A stretch of DNA of 34,996 nucleotides from positions 7,613 through 42,608 of the forward strand of contig PMZC01000052.1 of the NCBI GenBank assembly GCA_003170555.1. Direction: 5' to 3'. The translations under genes and the position numbers were made by a program. The stretch comes from Deltaproteobacteria bacterium (GTDB lineage Bacteria; Lernaellota; Lernaellaia; Lernaellales; Lernaellaceae). The notes below the pieces were generated by a model. That model was not told the DNA's origin. It did no database searches and saw only the letters and a program-made list of their open reading frames with translations. Below are positions 16,260 to 25,321 of this stretch, piece after piece. Each line of letters opens with the position of its first letter. Position 1 is the stretch's first letter.

Positions 16260-16482
16260 GAGAGACGGCTCTGACTTATAATTCGACCCGGCGCCGCGGC
16301 GAATTTTCATCCCACGGGGTGAACGAAGGCTCATCAACAACTGGCGAACTTCACTTCGTTCCGTGTACCCGCGCCGCCTGGTCGCTCCACTGTTCCCGTC
16401 CAAAGATGTACCGGAGCGAACGCCGCTTGCCAAGCGCGTAGCAGCAGTGTACCTAGAACCGAACAGCAACACGGGCGGAGCG

Positions 16483-17259
16483 ATGAGCCTGAAAACCATC
16501 GTCGTCATGCCGGCCTATAACGCGGAAACCACGGTGGAGCGCACGGTTCGCGATATCCCGGCCGGGCTGGCCGACGAAATCATTTTGGTGGACGACTGCA
16601 GCGCGGACCGCACGGTCGAGGTCGCGCGGCGGCTGGGCCTGACGGTGATCGAGCACGAGCGCAACCAAGGCTACGGCGGCAACCAGAAGACGTGCTACAC
16701 CGAGGCGCTGCAGCGCGGGGCGGACATCGTGATCATGATCCATCCCGACTATCAGTACGACAGCCGCCTGGCCCCGCACCTGATCCGCTTCATCGCCGAC
16801 GGCTACTTCGATATCATGCTCGGCAGCCGCATCCGCACGCGGCGCGAATCGCTGACCGGCGGCATGCCGATTTGGAAGTATCTCTCCAACCGCTTCCTGA
16901 CCATCACCGAGAACATCCTGCTGGGGCAAAACCTCTCCGAATATCACACCGGCTACCGTGCTTACAGCCGGCGGGTGCTCGAGACGATTCCGTGGCGGAG
17001 CAACAGCGACGATTTCGCTTTCGACGCGCAATTTCTGGTGCAGGCGATCTACTTCGGCTTCCGTATCGCCGAGATTCCGGTGCCGGTGCGATATATGGCC
17101 GAGGCGTCGAGCATCAACTGGCGCCGCTCGGTTCGCTATGGGTTGGAAAACCTGAAGGTGATCGGGCAGCTTTGGCTGCACCGGCTGGGCGTGAAGCGCA
17201 ACCCGCTGTTTATCCCCGCCGCCGCCGACGCGCCAGCGCCAACAAAGACCACGACATAA
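16483..17259 (+). CDS. GT2-family glycosyltransferase, dolichyl-phosphate-mannose-synthase type
   Basis: A 258-residue GT-A fold glycosyltransferase of the family 2 group that makes polyprenyl-phosphate sugars or transfers sugars at the inner membrane. The N-terminal nucleotide-binding part is [21 protein letters not shown]...[25 protein letters not shown] follows, then a modified DXD motif, MIHPDYQYD, and MLGSRIRTR. There are no C-terminal transmembrane helices, unlike many DPM/GtrB relatives. The ATG at 16483 starts the homology; the frame open to 16363 shows no family sequence. Its last 50 bp overlap the 3' end of the convergent protease gene. It could supply a lipid-linked sugar to the GT39-type enzyme, but the two are not linked in an operon. 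Confidence 0.85.
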   Translation: MSLKTIVVMPAYNAETTVERTVRDIPAGLADEIILVDDCSADRTVEVARRLGLTVIEHERNQGYGGNQKTCYTEALQRGADIVIMIHPDYQYDSRLAPHLIRFIADGYFDIMLGSRIRTRRESLTGGMPIWKYLSNRFLTITENILLGQNLSEYHTGYRAYSRRVLETIPWRSNSDDFAFDAQFLVQAIYFGFRIAEIPVPVRYMAEASSINWRRSVRYGLENLKVIGQLWLHRLGVKRNPLFIPAAADAPAPTKTTT

Positions 17260-18859
17260 AGAGCAGCGATTCGACGCCGCCCATGCCGCCCACCGCGCAG
17301 CCGCCGCTTTTGGCGCCGCCGCTGTGTTTTTCCCCGGGCGTGACGTGGATGGTGGTCTGGTCGGACCCCGATGCGCCGAGGTCGTCGGTGACGGTCACCA
17401 TCACGGTGATGTCGCCGGCCTTCTTGAAAGTGTGCACGAACGAAGGCACGCTATTCGTTTCGCCGGTGGAGAACGACCAGAGGTAGTGAGCGATCGTGCC
17501 GTCCGGATCGCTGGCCGAGGCCGTGAAGGTGACCGCCAACGGCGCGCGGCCCTGGATCGGCGAGGCCATGATCTTCACGACCGGCGGTTCGTTGGGGATG
17601 TCGCCGCTGTAGGCGACCATCGCGTCGGCGACGTTCACTTCGCCCCAACCGAGCTCGACGTCCCAGCCCGTCCCCGGCTTCCGCGTGGCGGTCGTTTCTA
17701 ACGCGTTGCGGATTTGGGACACGTCGTGCTGATCGGGCTTCGACGCGATCAGCAGCGCCGCCGCGGCGGTGACGTGCGGGCAGGACACGCTGGTGCCCGA
17801 GTTGATGTAGAAGCCGACGCCCGAACTGCCGAACGTCTCCGACACGATGTTCTCGCCCGGGGCGACCATCGACAGCCCGTCGCCGTAATTCGAGAAATCG
17901 CTGCGGACCGGCAGATCGCCTTCGGAGTGTTGGTTGCAACTGCCGACCGCGATCGCGTCCGTACACGCGGCCGGGTAGCTGATGGCGCCGAGGTAGTCGT
18001 TGCCGGAGGCCGCGACGACGACCACGCCCGCGGCCACGGCGTCGCTGATGACGCTGCATTCCGGACCGCCGCCGCCCTGGGCGCCCAGGCTGAGGTTGAT
18101 CACGTTGGCGTTTTGTTGCACGGCCCAGTTCATGCCGTCGATGATGTCGCTGTCCGAGGCCCCGCCGGAGTTGTCGGGGAAGACCTTGACCGGCAGCAGG
18201 CTCACGTCAGGCGCCGCGCCGGCCGCGCCGATGTGGTTGTTCGTCGCCTCGGCGATGACGTTGCCGACCGCCGTGCCGTGGCCTTCGGTGTCGGTCGGGT
18301 CGTCATCGTGGTTGCCGAAATCGTAGCCGGGCAGCAGGTGGATAGCCGAGTCGGTCATGCCGGACGTGCGATAGCCGGTATCGCATTGCGCCACGATCAC
18401 GCCCGCGCCGCGCGTCCGGCTCCAGGCGCGCTCGAGTCCGATCTGGCGCAGATTTTCCTGGCTGCCGTAAAGCGGATCGTTCGGGATCCAGGTGATGTGC
18501 AGCACGAAATCGGGCCACACCTCGCGGACCCCGGGCAGGGCGGCGAGCTGCGCCAGCGCCGCGGCGTGGTCGGCTTGCGGATCAAAGGTCACCAGCAGGT
18601 AACTCACTTCGTCCGCGGCCCCCGACCACTCGCCGACCGCGAACCGTTCGCCGGTGCGCAGGCTGAACCGCTCCATGCCGAAGCCTTGCGCGGTCACGTT
18701 GGCGCGCAACAACCGCAGATTGGCGTTTGCCGCCGGCATCACCAGCGCGCGACCGGCCACGATCTCGCGGCCGTCCAACCAGGTCGTGTCCCACGCGAAT
18801 GCCGAAGTGCAGAGCAGCAAAACGAAAACGAGGGCCAGGGCGCAGCGCTTGAAGTTCAT
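17210..18859 (-). CDS. Exported subtilisin-like (S8) protease with PKD domain and C-terminal sorting tag
   Basis: A secreted serine protease of 549 residues. The ATG at 18859 is preferred: AGGT lies eight bases upstream and [22 protein letters not shown] is a good signal peptide. An ATG at 18883 lacks a Shine-Dalgarno. An inhibitor-like propeptide (about 24-125) precedes the S8 domain. The triad is Asp160 (AQCDTGY), His194 (EGHGTAVGN) and Ser357 ([11 protein letters not shown]), with oxyanion Asn287. A PKD-type Ig domain spans about 425-507. The C-terminus is GGC (Cys521), a hydrophobic segment, then RRRRR, the layout of the MYXO-CTERM, Synerg-CTERM and GlyGly-CTERM families. A membrane protease would cut this tag and anchor or release the enzyme. 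Its 3' end overlaps the convergent GT2 gene by 50 bp. Confidence 0.92.
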   Translation of the reverse strand: MNFKRCALALVFVLLLCTSAFAWDTTWLDGREIVAGRALVMPAANANLRLLRANVTAQGFGMERFSLRTGERFAVGEWSGAADEVSYLLVTFDPQADHAAALAQLAALPGVREVWPDFVLHITWIPNDPLYGSQENLRQIGLERAWSRTRGAGVIVAQCDTGYRTSGMTDSAIHLLPGYDFGNHDDDPTDTEGHGTAVGNVIAEATNNHIGAAGAAPDVSLLPVKVFPDNSGGASDSDIIDGMNWAVQQNANVINLSLGAQGGGGPECSVISDAVAAGVVVVAASGNDYLGAISYPAACTDAIAVGSCNQHSEGDLPVRSDFSNYGDGLSMVAPGENIVSETFGSSGVGFYINSGTSVSCPHVTAAAALLIASKPDQHDVSQIRNALETTATRKPGTGWDVELGWGEVNVADAMVAYSGDIPNEPPVVKIMASPIQGRAPLAVTFTASASDPDGTIAHYLWSFSTGETNSVPSFVHTFKKAGDITVMVTVTDDLGASGSDQTTIHVTPGEKHSGGAKSGGCAVGGMGGVESLLFMSWSLLALARRRRRG

Positions 18860-18893
18860 CTGATCGACCTGTGTTTTTCGCATTTCAAACGTA

Positions 18894-18915
18894 GGGGCGC
18901 ATGCTCATGCGCCCC
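18894..18915. repeat. Perfect 10-bp palindrome
   Basis: GGGGCGCATG and CATGCGCCCC are separated by CT, preceded by GTA. It lies 34 bp upstream of the protease start. A second GTAGGGGCG palindrome occurs after icd (566-586). Confidence 0.6.
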
Positions 18916-19007
18916 ACCGATACGCGCCCAGCATAAACGATCCCAGGCGCGAAGCAAGCGAAAACGGGGAATCGGGCTCGTGGTTAGGCCGGATGTGGGT
19001 TGTCAGG

Positions 19008-19367
19008 TCAATGCGCAGCCATGACCACGTCGACGGCCCGCGGCCTCGTCGGCTTGACGCCGTGGCTGATGGCGCGCGTCACCGGCTGTTCGCCCGTCGT
19101 CGCGGGTGAGAGGGCGGACGAAAGCGGGGCGCCGGCGCCGCTCGGCGGGACGAGGGCGCGGTCGCGATTCAGATCGACCGCCCGATGGTGAATCGGGTGC
19201 GCTCCGAGAATGTCACCCGCGTTCGTCACGGCGTCGGCCGGGACGCTCGGGCTGTTGGCCTGTGCGGTCTGGATGAGCATCCAGCAACCGCCGACCAGGG
19301 TGATCAACAACGCAACGGCGACCGCCGCCGTTCGGAACACGGTTTGGAGCGCTCTGATTGTTTTCAT
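19008..19367 (-). CDS. Small hypothetical membrane or exported protein
   Basis: The ATG at 19367 has AAGGAG eight bases upstream and gives 119 residues; the frame is open to 19448 but lacks a better start. An N-terminal hydrophobic segment (about 13-30, VAVALLITLVGGCWMLI) is followed by a polar, Pro/Ala/Arg-rich region without recognisable domains. Cys near residue 27 is not in a clear lipobox. No family is recognised. It precedes the protease gene by 148 bp on the same strand. Confidence 0.5.
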   Translation of the reverse strand: MKTIRALQTVFRTAAVAVALLITLVGGCWMLIQTAQANSPSVPADAVTNAGDILGAHPIHHRAVDLNRDRALVPPSGAGAPLSSALSPATTGEQPVTRAISHGVKPTRPRAVDVVMAAH

Positions 19368-19498
19368 CGCCGCGTCTCCTTCTCCCTCAAAACCGCGTTC
19401 AACATAGAACAATGCGGTTTTCGATGATATCGGTGCTTCCCTGATCAAAGGCTTCGAAAAAACCGAGACGCCGTAAGGGGAATTTCGCCGGCGCGGAA

Positions 19499-19531
19499 CA
19501 AAAAACGCCCGACCCCGAAGGGCCGGGCGTT
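19499..19531 (-). terminator. Intrinsic terminator for the lipoprotein at 19557-21344
   Basis: On the minus strand AACGCCCG pairs with CGGGCGTT. Between them GCCC/GGGT closes around TTCG, and TTTTTTG follows directly. It begins 25 bp after the stop codon. This is a classical stem plus U-tract. Confidence 0.88.
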
Positions 19532-19556
19532 ACGGTGTTTAGACCGTGAGGCGAGG

Positions 19557-21344
19557 CTAGAACGTCGGGAGGATCGTCGAGAGGTCGAAGTTCGTCCAGA
19601 GGTTCATCGCCAGGCTGTCGTAGTTCAGCAGGTGGGTCGGATCAAAGGCGTTCGGATCGACGCCGGCCGGCAACTGGATGCCGACCAACACGACGATGTC
19701 CGAGTCGCTGGGGGTCACGCCGAGGTCGGCGACCGGCGGCGTGTAGGACGTCTCCGCGCCGTTGATGACCGCGAGGCTCCAGGGCCCGGTGGTCGGCACG
19801 TAGATCGCCAACACGACGCTCACGTCGGCCGCGGACTGGAAGGCCCAGGTCACGGTCGCCGTGCCCGAATCCCAAGCGGTATTGAGGCTGTCGAACAGCG
19901 GCAGGAAGTCGCTGTCGGCTATGGCGACGCCGCTCGACCATTCGCTCAAATCATTGGCGAACTTGAACACGAAGCCGAGATTCAGGCTGGTCAGTCCGGA
20001 GGTCAGCAAGTCGGTCTTGCCGGCGACCAGGTCATAGCGCGCATCCGGCACGTCCACCGACTGCACGGTGACGGAATTGCCGGTATCCTTGATTTTCATG
20101 CCCAACGGCAGCAGCGCGCGATTCGGGATTTCCGCGGCCAACACCGCGAGGTAATCGTAATCGCCGCTGGCGCCGCTGAACGTGACCGTCGTGCCTTTCG
20201 CCGCGGCGGGAGTCAGCATGTCGATGTTCGCAGCGCCCGTGCCGTCCCACGTCGGGTTGGCGCCCACGTAGTTGAAGTTGAAGCCGTTGTTGATCAGCGG
20301 TTTGACCACGAGGTCGGCGACCGCGCCATAGTTTCCGCCGATCGCATCGATAATGATCTGACCGAGGGAAATCACGTTGAAGCCGGCGCCGCCGATATTC
20401 ACCTCCGCGGTCAGGCCTTCGATCGGATACTGGCTCAAACCGGCTAGCATCGGCACCATGATCTGGGTATTGCCGTCGCTCGTGGCGGTGACGCCGTAGG
20501 TCAGAATGGACACGTTGAGGTCAACGGCCGGGAAGTAGATGCTGCGCGGCGCCGCCAGCGTGTCGCTGGTCGGCGTGCCGAAGTTGTACGAGTAGTTGAT
20601 GTCGAACGTCGCGGTCGAGAACAGGCCGTTGAAGTCCTGGGACAGGAGCGTGTAGCGCGAGACGCCGGGAATCGCCGCGCCGATGTAGATGGGCGAGCTC
20701 AGCAATTGAGTGAGACCGCCGGTCGGGTTCTGCAGGCCCAGGGGCGAACCGCCGGTGAGGAAATCACCAGGGGTCGAGTCGGCGTAGGTCAGGCCGTAGT
20801 CGTTCGGGCGGAGGCGGAACGCCATGATCGCCGCGTCGACCTGATAAGCCCAGCTCCAGTAGCCGTCTTTGAACGCCGTCACCAGGACGTTGGCCCGGTC
20901 GGCGGTGACCGTCGCCATGCCGCTCGCGTCGGTGGTGTAGGTGTTGCCGCCCGACAGCACGGTCGCGCCTTCGAGAGGCGTGCAATCGGAATCGTTGAAT
21001 ACGTACACGGTGATCGTGCCGCTGATCGACCCGCCGCCCACGGTCTGGCCGGCATCGAGGCCGGTGATCGCCGGCAGATCGCAGTACCAATCCGGCGGCG
21101 GCATTACGGTGTCGTCATCCGGAGCGGTGTCGTCGTCGACGGTGTCGTCGTCCACCGGGGTGGTGTCGTCATCCACCGGGGTAGTGTCGTCGTCCACCGG
21201 AGTGGTGTCGTCGTCCACCGGGGCGGTGTCGTCGTCGGCGCCGTTGTCATCGTCGCTGCTGCTCTTGCTGCTGCCGCCGCACGCCGTCATCAGGCCGGCC
21301 ATAAGCAACGCAACGAGAATGAGGAGAAACCATTTACTCTTCAT
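19557..21344 (-). CDS. Asp-linker lipoprotein with carboxypeptidase-regulatory-like domain
   Basis: A surface lipoprotein of 595 residues. The ATG at 21344 has GGGAG six bases upstream; the TTG at 21350 is less likely. The lipobox ends at Cys22 (LMTAC). A Gly/Ser run and an Asp linker with five near-identical PVDDDTT-type repeats follow, to about residue 90. Residues about 95-165 (GSISGTITVYVFNDSDCTPLEGATVLSGG, TTDASGMATVTAD, VTAFKDGYW) look like a carboxypeptidase-regulatory/CnaB-type beta-sandwich. The remaining 400 residues are beta-rich with no motif I recognise, though the end (VQSAADVSVVLAIYVP-like stretch and TPPVADLGVTPSDSDIVVLVG) suggests another sandwich domain. The linker DNA at 21111-21240 is a GAC-rich tandem repeat. 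Confidence 0.82.
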   Translation of the reverse strand: MKSKWFLLILVALLMAGLMTACGGSSKSSSDDDNGADDDTAPVDDDTTPVDDDTTPVDDDTTPVDDDTVDDDTAPDDDTVMPPPDWYCDLPAITGLDAGQTVGGGSISGTITVYVFNDSDCTPLEGATVLSGGNTYTTDASGMATVTADRANVLVTAFKDGYWSWAYQVDAAIMAFRLRPNDYGLTYADSTPGDFLTGGSPLGLQNPTGGLTQLLSSPIYIGAAIPGVSRYTLLSQDFNGLFSTATFDINYSYNFGTPTSDTLAAPRSIYFPAVDLNVSILTYGVTATSDGNTQIMVPMLAGLSQYPIEGLTAEVNIGGAGFNVISLGQIIIDAIGGNYGAVADLVVKPLINNGFNFNYVGANPTWDGTGAANIDMLTPAAAKGTTVTFSGASGDYDYLAVLAAEIPNRALLPLGMKIKDTGNSVTVQSVDVPDARYDLVAGKTDLLTSGLTSLNLGFVFKFANDLSEWSSGVAIADSDFLPLFDSLNTAWDSGTATVTWAFQSAADVSVVLAIYVPTTGPWSLAVINGAETSYTPPVADLGVTPSDSDIVVLVGIQLPAGVDPNAFDPTHLLNYDSLAMNLWTNFDLSTILPTF

Positions 21345-21490
21345 ACTCAACTCCCTTTCCTTTGGTTAGTTTGTGTAAAACCCTTGCCTCTTCGGAAATG
21401 CACATGTCGGTATACGCCAGGACCGATTCGCCCGAACCGGTCATATACCCCATCCATCAGCTTACCCCGCGCCGCCCCCTAATATGCCAC

Positions 21491-21519
21491 AAAAGCAAAA
21501 GGGGGCCAAGAGAGCCCCC
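21491..21519 (-). terminator. Intrinsic terminator downstream of the Ser/Thr kinase
   Basis: On the minus strand GGGGGC and GCCCCC form a stem around a 7-base loop, followed by TTTTGCTTTT. It is 110 bp past the kinase stop codon. Nothing else is recognised in the 284-bp gap 21345-21628. Confidence 0.78.
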
Positions 21520-21628
21520 ACTCAGCTGCTAGTGTAATCGAAGCACGCGGAAATAGTCAAGAAAAAAACAGACCGTCCCGCCCGGGCAAAAGGTGTTTTC
21601 GGTGAGCGTTTGAACAACGCCGGGTCGG

Positions 21629-23560
21629 CTATCTCAGGCTCCGGCGGACGGCGATCTTCGCGTCCAACAAACTGATCTTGTCCACGAGCGATGAGTCGTC
21701 GGGATCGTAGGAATAGGCCTTCTTGTACCACTGCTCGGCCTGCTCGAGGTCGTCGCGCCCTTCGGCCTCTTCGCCCAGTTGCTGATAGCGTTTCTTGGCC
21801 GCGGCGGCGATTTCCTTGATCCGCTGCCCGATACGTTCTTCCTTGAGGCCCAGCTTCTGGCAATAGGCGTACAGCGTGAGCGCGCTGTAGGTGGTTTCGT
21901 AAAGCGATTGGGTGTCGCCTTTCGCGTACATGCGATCGGCCAGCTTCAGCAGCCCAGGCCGCAGGCCGAAAGCCAGGCCGACGATCGCGATCAGGATCAG
22001 CGCGACCAACACGCGCGGGCCGTTGAGGATCGGCTCGCGGTTGACTCTCTTCTTGCGGGTCCGGCGTCGCGATTGCAGGCTTTCGCGGCGGCCGCGGATA
22101 TCGCCGGCCTCGATGTCGAGCTTCTCGACGCGCGCCAGCAATTTGAGCGCCGGCCGATTCTTGCCTTTGTCGGCGAGGAAACGCACGCGAGCGTAAAGCC
22201 GTTTGGCTTCGTCGACGATCAGCCGCGTTTGTTGCAGCTTGTCGGCCACCGCGGCCATCGGATAGTGCTGCAGGACGCGCTCGTAGTCCGCAATGGCCTG
22301 CCGCGGACGCGTTTGCTCCATCATCTGCTCGGCGTGGGTCAGGCTTTGGTTGATCAGACTTTGCATGTCGTAATAGATCTTTTGGCGGCTGAGAAGCTGC
22401 TGGCGGTCGGGGTAGCGTTTGTCCAGCTTGTCGATCAGCGCGAGCGCCTTGTCGAGTTCACCGCGCGAATAGAACTCGTCCGCTTGCGCGCTTTGGCGCC
22501 AGAGGTCCTTTTCCTCGTCGGACAACTCTTCGTGCGGCGCGTTGCGGACCTCGGTGGAGCTTTCCCTGGCCGGCGTCGAGATTTCGTAGGGATCGGACGG
22601 CGCGGCGGCGGCCTCTCCGGGCGGCGCGGCCGGCGATCGTTCGAGCACCTCGGCCAATTCCTGCCCGTTGGCGAAACGCCGGTGCGGATCTTTCTCCAGG
22701 CAACGCAGAATGATGGCCTCGAGCCCCGGCGTCAGGCCCGGCGCGAAGAGACGCGGCGGCTCGGGCGGCATCTCCTGGTGCATCTTCATCAATTCGTAGG
22801 TGTTCTTGCTGGTGAACGGGTAGCGCCCGGTGGCCAGTTCGTACAAGACCACGCCCAGGCTGTAGAGGTCGCTGCGGCCGTCCACCTCGCCGTACCACTG
22901 TTCCGGGCTCATGTACTCCGCGGTGCCGACGATCTGACCGGGCAGGGTGATGTCGCGGCTCTCGCGCGTGCGGGCGATGCCGAAATCCATCAGCATGATG
23001 TTCCCGTCGCGGCTGATGTGAATGTTGTTGCTCTTCACGTCGCGATGGATGACGCCCTTGCTGTGCGCGTAGTGCAGCGCGCGGGCGATCGGCGCGATGG
23101 TTTTTCGCAACTCATCGTCGGCGAACGGGCCCCGCAATTTCATCCGCTGATACGCGGTCTGGCCGTCCAGCAGCTTCATCACGTAGAAGTACACGCCCTG
23201 GTGCTCGCCCAGGCTGTAGATCGGCACGATGTTCGGATGGTCGAGCTGCGCCGCGATTTTGATCTCTTCGCGGAACCGGCTCATCAGGCCTTCGTCGAGC
23301 ATCAGTTGCGGCGGCATGATCTTGATCGCGACGTTGCGCCGGATGCCGAGGCTTTCCTCTTCGGCGGCATAAACCTTGCCCATGCCGCCTTTGCCTACCT
23401 CGGTCAGAATGCGGTAACGCCCGGCCAATACGTTGCCGGGTTCGATGACCGGCAAGCGCGGTGCGCCCAGGGTGGTCTTTTGCGGCATGGCCGAGCCGCA
23501 CCACTTGCAGACCGTCGCCTGGTCCTCGTTCCCTTTGCCGCAGAATGGACAAGTCTTCAT
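21629..23560 (-). CDS. Membrane Ser/Thr protein kinase with N-terminal zinc ribbon and periplasmic TPR-like region
   Basis: A Hanks-type kinase of 643 residues. It opens with a zinc ribbon (Cys4, Cys7, Cys18, Cys21; CPFC and CKWC). The kinase domain (about 49-310) has the Gly-rich loop GKGGMGKVY, Lys80 in VAIKI, the catalytic HRDVKSNN (Asp174), DFG (Asp192) and the SPE of the activation segment, so it should be active; it is an RD kinase. A linker and helical TPR-like repeats (about 345-500) follow, then a basic patch, one transmembrane helix (VLVALILIAIVGLAFGL, about 525-545) and a second TPR-like tail with GRDDLEQAEQWYKKAYSYDPDD. This implies a sensor or docking domain outside the membrane. 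The ATG at 23560 is placed exactly before the zinc ribbon. It has its own terminator. Partners are not evident. Confidence 0.93.
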   Translation of the reverse strand: MKTCPFCGKGNEDQATVCKWCGSAMPQKTTLGAPRLPVIEPGNVLAGRYRILTEVGKGGMGKVYAAEEESLGIRRNVAIKIMPPQLMLDEGLMSRFREEIKIAAQLDHPNIVPIYSLGEHQGVYFYVMKLLDGQTAYQRMKLRGPFADDELRKTIAPIARALHYAHSKGVIHRDVKSNNIHISRDGNIMLMDFGIARTRESRDITLPGQIVGTAEYMSPEQWYGEVDGRSDLYSLGVVLYELATGRYPFTSKNTYELMKMHQEMPPEPPRLFAPGLTPGLEAIILRCLEKDPHRRFANGQELAEVLERSPAAPPGEAAAAPSDPYEISTPARESSTEVRNAPHEELSDEEKDLWRQSAQADEFYSRGELDKALALIDKLDKRYPDRQQLLSRQKIYYDMQSLINQSLTHAEQMMEQTRPRQAIADYERVLQHYPMAAVADKLQQTRLIVDEAKRLYARVRFLADKGKNRPALKLLARVEKLDIEAGDIRGRRESLQSRRRTRKKRVNREPILNGPRVLVALILIAIVGLAFGLRPGLLKLADRMYAKGDTQSLYETTYSALTLYAYCQKLGLKEERIGQRIKEIAAAAKKRYQQLGEEAEGRDDLEQAEQWYKKAYSYDPDDSSLVDKISLLDAKIAVRRSLR

Positions 23561-23687
23561 CAGGCTCGCTTACCTGAATAATCTCTTTCACTTATTTAGC
23601 AAAACCGTTGGGAAAAGGGAAGGTTATTGTTGAACGGCTAAATATTCCGCAAGGTTGGGAAATCCGCGCGTTCGAGCTTCGCCGGTG

Positions 23688-25196
23688 CTAGCAACCGCAG
23701 CCGGTGACCGACGAACTTCCGTTGTCCGGCGCGGGAGAGTTCTGGGCGTCGTCGTCGGCCGCGTCGTCATCGGCCGTCGCGTCGTCGTCGGGCGCGGCGT
23801 CGTCATCGGGAACGAGATCATCGTCGGGCGATGCGGAGTCGCCGAGCTGCACGATCAGGAAATCCCAAGTCCAGCACGGCGGCATGTGGGGGACGTTGTT
23901 GACGCCGAACACGCACAGTCCGCCGGCGGCCCACGCGCGGCCCGCGGAATCGACCGCCAGATCGGCTGCGTCGGACCCGTACGCTGACACGTGCGAGGCC
24001 GTTTCCAGCACGTTGCCGTCGGCGTCGTAGCGGGCTACGGCCAGGTAGTCGTCGAGCGGGTTGTCGACGGCGCCGGTGATGAAGTTTCCGGCGGCCGACA
24101 GGTTTTCCGCTTGATCGACGAAAAGGGCGCGAGGAGCGAAGGAATCATCGGTCGCGCGCCAAACCTGCTGACCGTCGGCGTCGTATTTGGCCACGAAGTC
24201 ACCGGCCGCGGTCAGATAGGTGTTGTTGTCGCCGTCGACCGCCATGTCGAAAACGTAGCCGCATCCCGCTCCCCGGGTCGGTCCGCTCCGTTGGACCGCG
24301 GGAAACTCGCGGTTCCAAATCAGATCGCCGGCGGCCGTGTACTTGGCGAGGAAGCCGGCGCCGCCGCCGGACTTGTCTCCCCCGACCAACAGGTTCCCGT
24401 CGCCGTCGAGCTTGAGGGCGCAGACTTCCTCGGCGGGGCGCTGGGCGTTCCACAGCAGCGCGCCGTCGGTGTCCCGTTTGAGGATGATCGCGCCCGGAAT
24501 GCCGACGTACGCCTCACCCGCCTGGGTCACGGCGATCACGCTGCCCGCGTCGATGTAGTAGTTGTTGTCCGGATATTTCTGCACCCAGAGTTCGTTGCCG
24601 TCGGGATCGTACTTCACCGTCACGGCTTCCATGTTGTTGCCGTAGACGTCGTCGGACGAGGCGCCGGACACGTAGACGTCGCCCGCGCCGTCGATGGCCG
24701 CCGCGTGGGGCACATCGTCGTAGGCCGGACCGGCCCAACGAGCCGCCCACAGTTGTTCGCCGTCGGGGTTGTACTTCACGGTGGCGAAGTCGTAGTCATT
24801 CTCGCCGTTCCATGAGCCGCCGACGACCACGACATTGCCTTCGGCGTCCATCACCTGCGCCTCCGGCATGTGATTGCCTTCGTTGTCGTAGTGGTATTGC
24901 GCCACCCAGAGAAGCTGCCCGGCGGCGTCGTACTTGGCGGTGGTGAAGCGTGCGTTCCGCCAGGAGAAGTAGTAGCCGTTCACTTCCAGGAAGTAGCTCG
25001 GCCCGGTCACCACCGCGTTCCCGTCCGGGCCGATCGCAATCGCGAAAGCCGTGTCCTGCGACGCGCCCTGCCAGTTGTAGGTGGCCGTCCAGTTCTCGCC
25101 CCAATCGGCCGCGGCCGGCGAATACGCGCCCCATGCCGCCAGAATGACCGTGGTGACAACCAGCCCGACGATTCTCGAGTAATGATTGCTCGACAT
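23688..25196 (-). CDS. Exported SBBP-type propeller protein with C-terminal Asp linker and GCGC tail
   Basis: An exported protein of 502 residues. The ATG at 25196 has GGGAGG six bases upstream and gives a good signal peptide (IVGLVVTTVILAAWGAYSPAAA); upstream in-frame starts to 25268 lack one. The body carries repeated beta-propeller units, each with ALAIGPDGNAVVTG or similar, then TVKYDPDGNELWVQKY or KYDAAGQLLWVAQY, as in SBBP repeats. A C-terminal linker with DDD groups (about 445-485) ends GSSSVTGCGC at the stop codon. This is the same design as the protein at 14411. A promoter candidate lies just upstream. The 127-bp gap to the kinase at 23560 shows no hairpin terminator. The ligand is unknown. 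Confidence 0.83.
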   Translation of the reverse strand: MSSNHYSRIVGLVVTTVILAAWGAYSPAAADWGENWTATYNWQGASQDTAFAIAIGPDGNAVVTGPSYFLEVNGYYFSWRNARFTTAKYDAAGQLLWVAQYHYDNEGNHMPEAQVMDAEGNVVVVGGSWNGENDYDFATVKYNPDGEQLWAARWAGPAYDDVPHAAAIDGAGDVYVSGASSDDVYGNNMEAVTVKYDPDGNELWVQKYPDNNYYIDAGSVIAVTQAGEAYVGIPGAIILKRDTDGALLWNAQRPAEEVCALKLDGDGNLLVGGDKSGGGAGFLAKYTAAGDLIWNREFPAVQRSGPTRGAGCGYVFDMAVDGDNNTYLTAAGDFVAKYDADGQQVWRATDDSFAPRALFVDQAENLSAAGNFITGAVDNPLDDYLAVARYDADGNVLETASHVSAYGSDAADLAVDSAGRAWAAGGLCVFGVNNVPHMPPCWTWDFLIVQLGDSASPDDDLVPDDDAAPDDDATADDDAADDDAQNSPAPDNGSSSVTGCGC

Positions 25197-25226
25197 GACC
25201 GCCCTCCCGTAAGCTGTCTGGCAGTA

Positions 25227-25253
25227 ATTGTACCACAAATATCGCATCCGCAA
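25227..25253 (-). promoter_or_regulatory. Candidate promoter for the SBBP-type gene
   Basis: On the minus strand TACAAT (25227-25232) is a strong -10. TTGCGG (25248-25253) lies 15 bases upstream, a little short (16 if read as GTTGCG). The leader would be about 25 bases. Confidence 0.45.
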
Positions 25254-25321
25254 CTTTTTTTTCGCCAAAAGCGCCGGCGAGAGTTAGCCTATGGTCAGAG
25301 AGGGAACCAAGGAGGCATACC

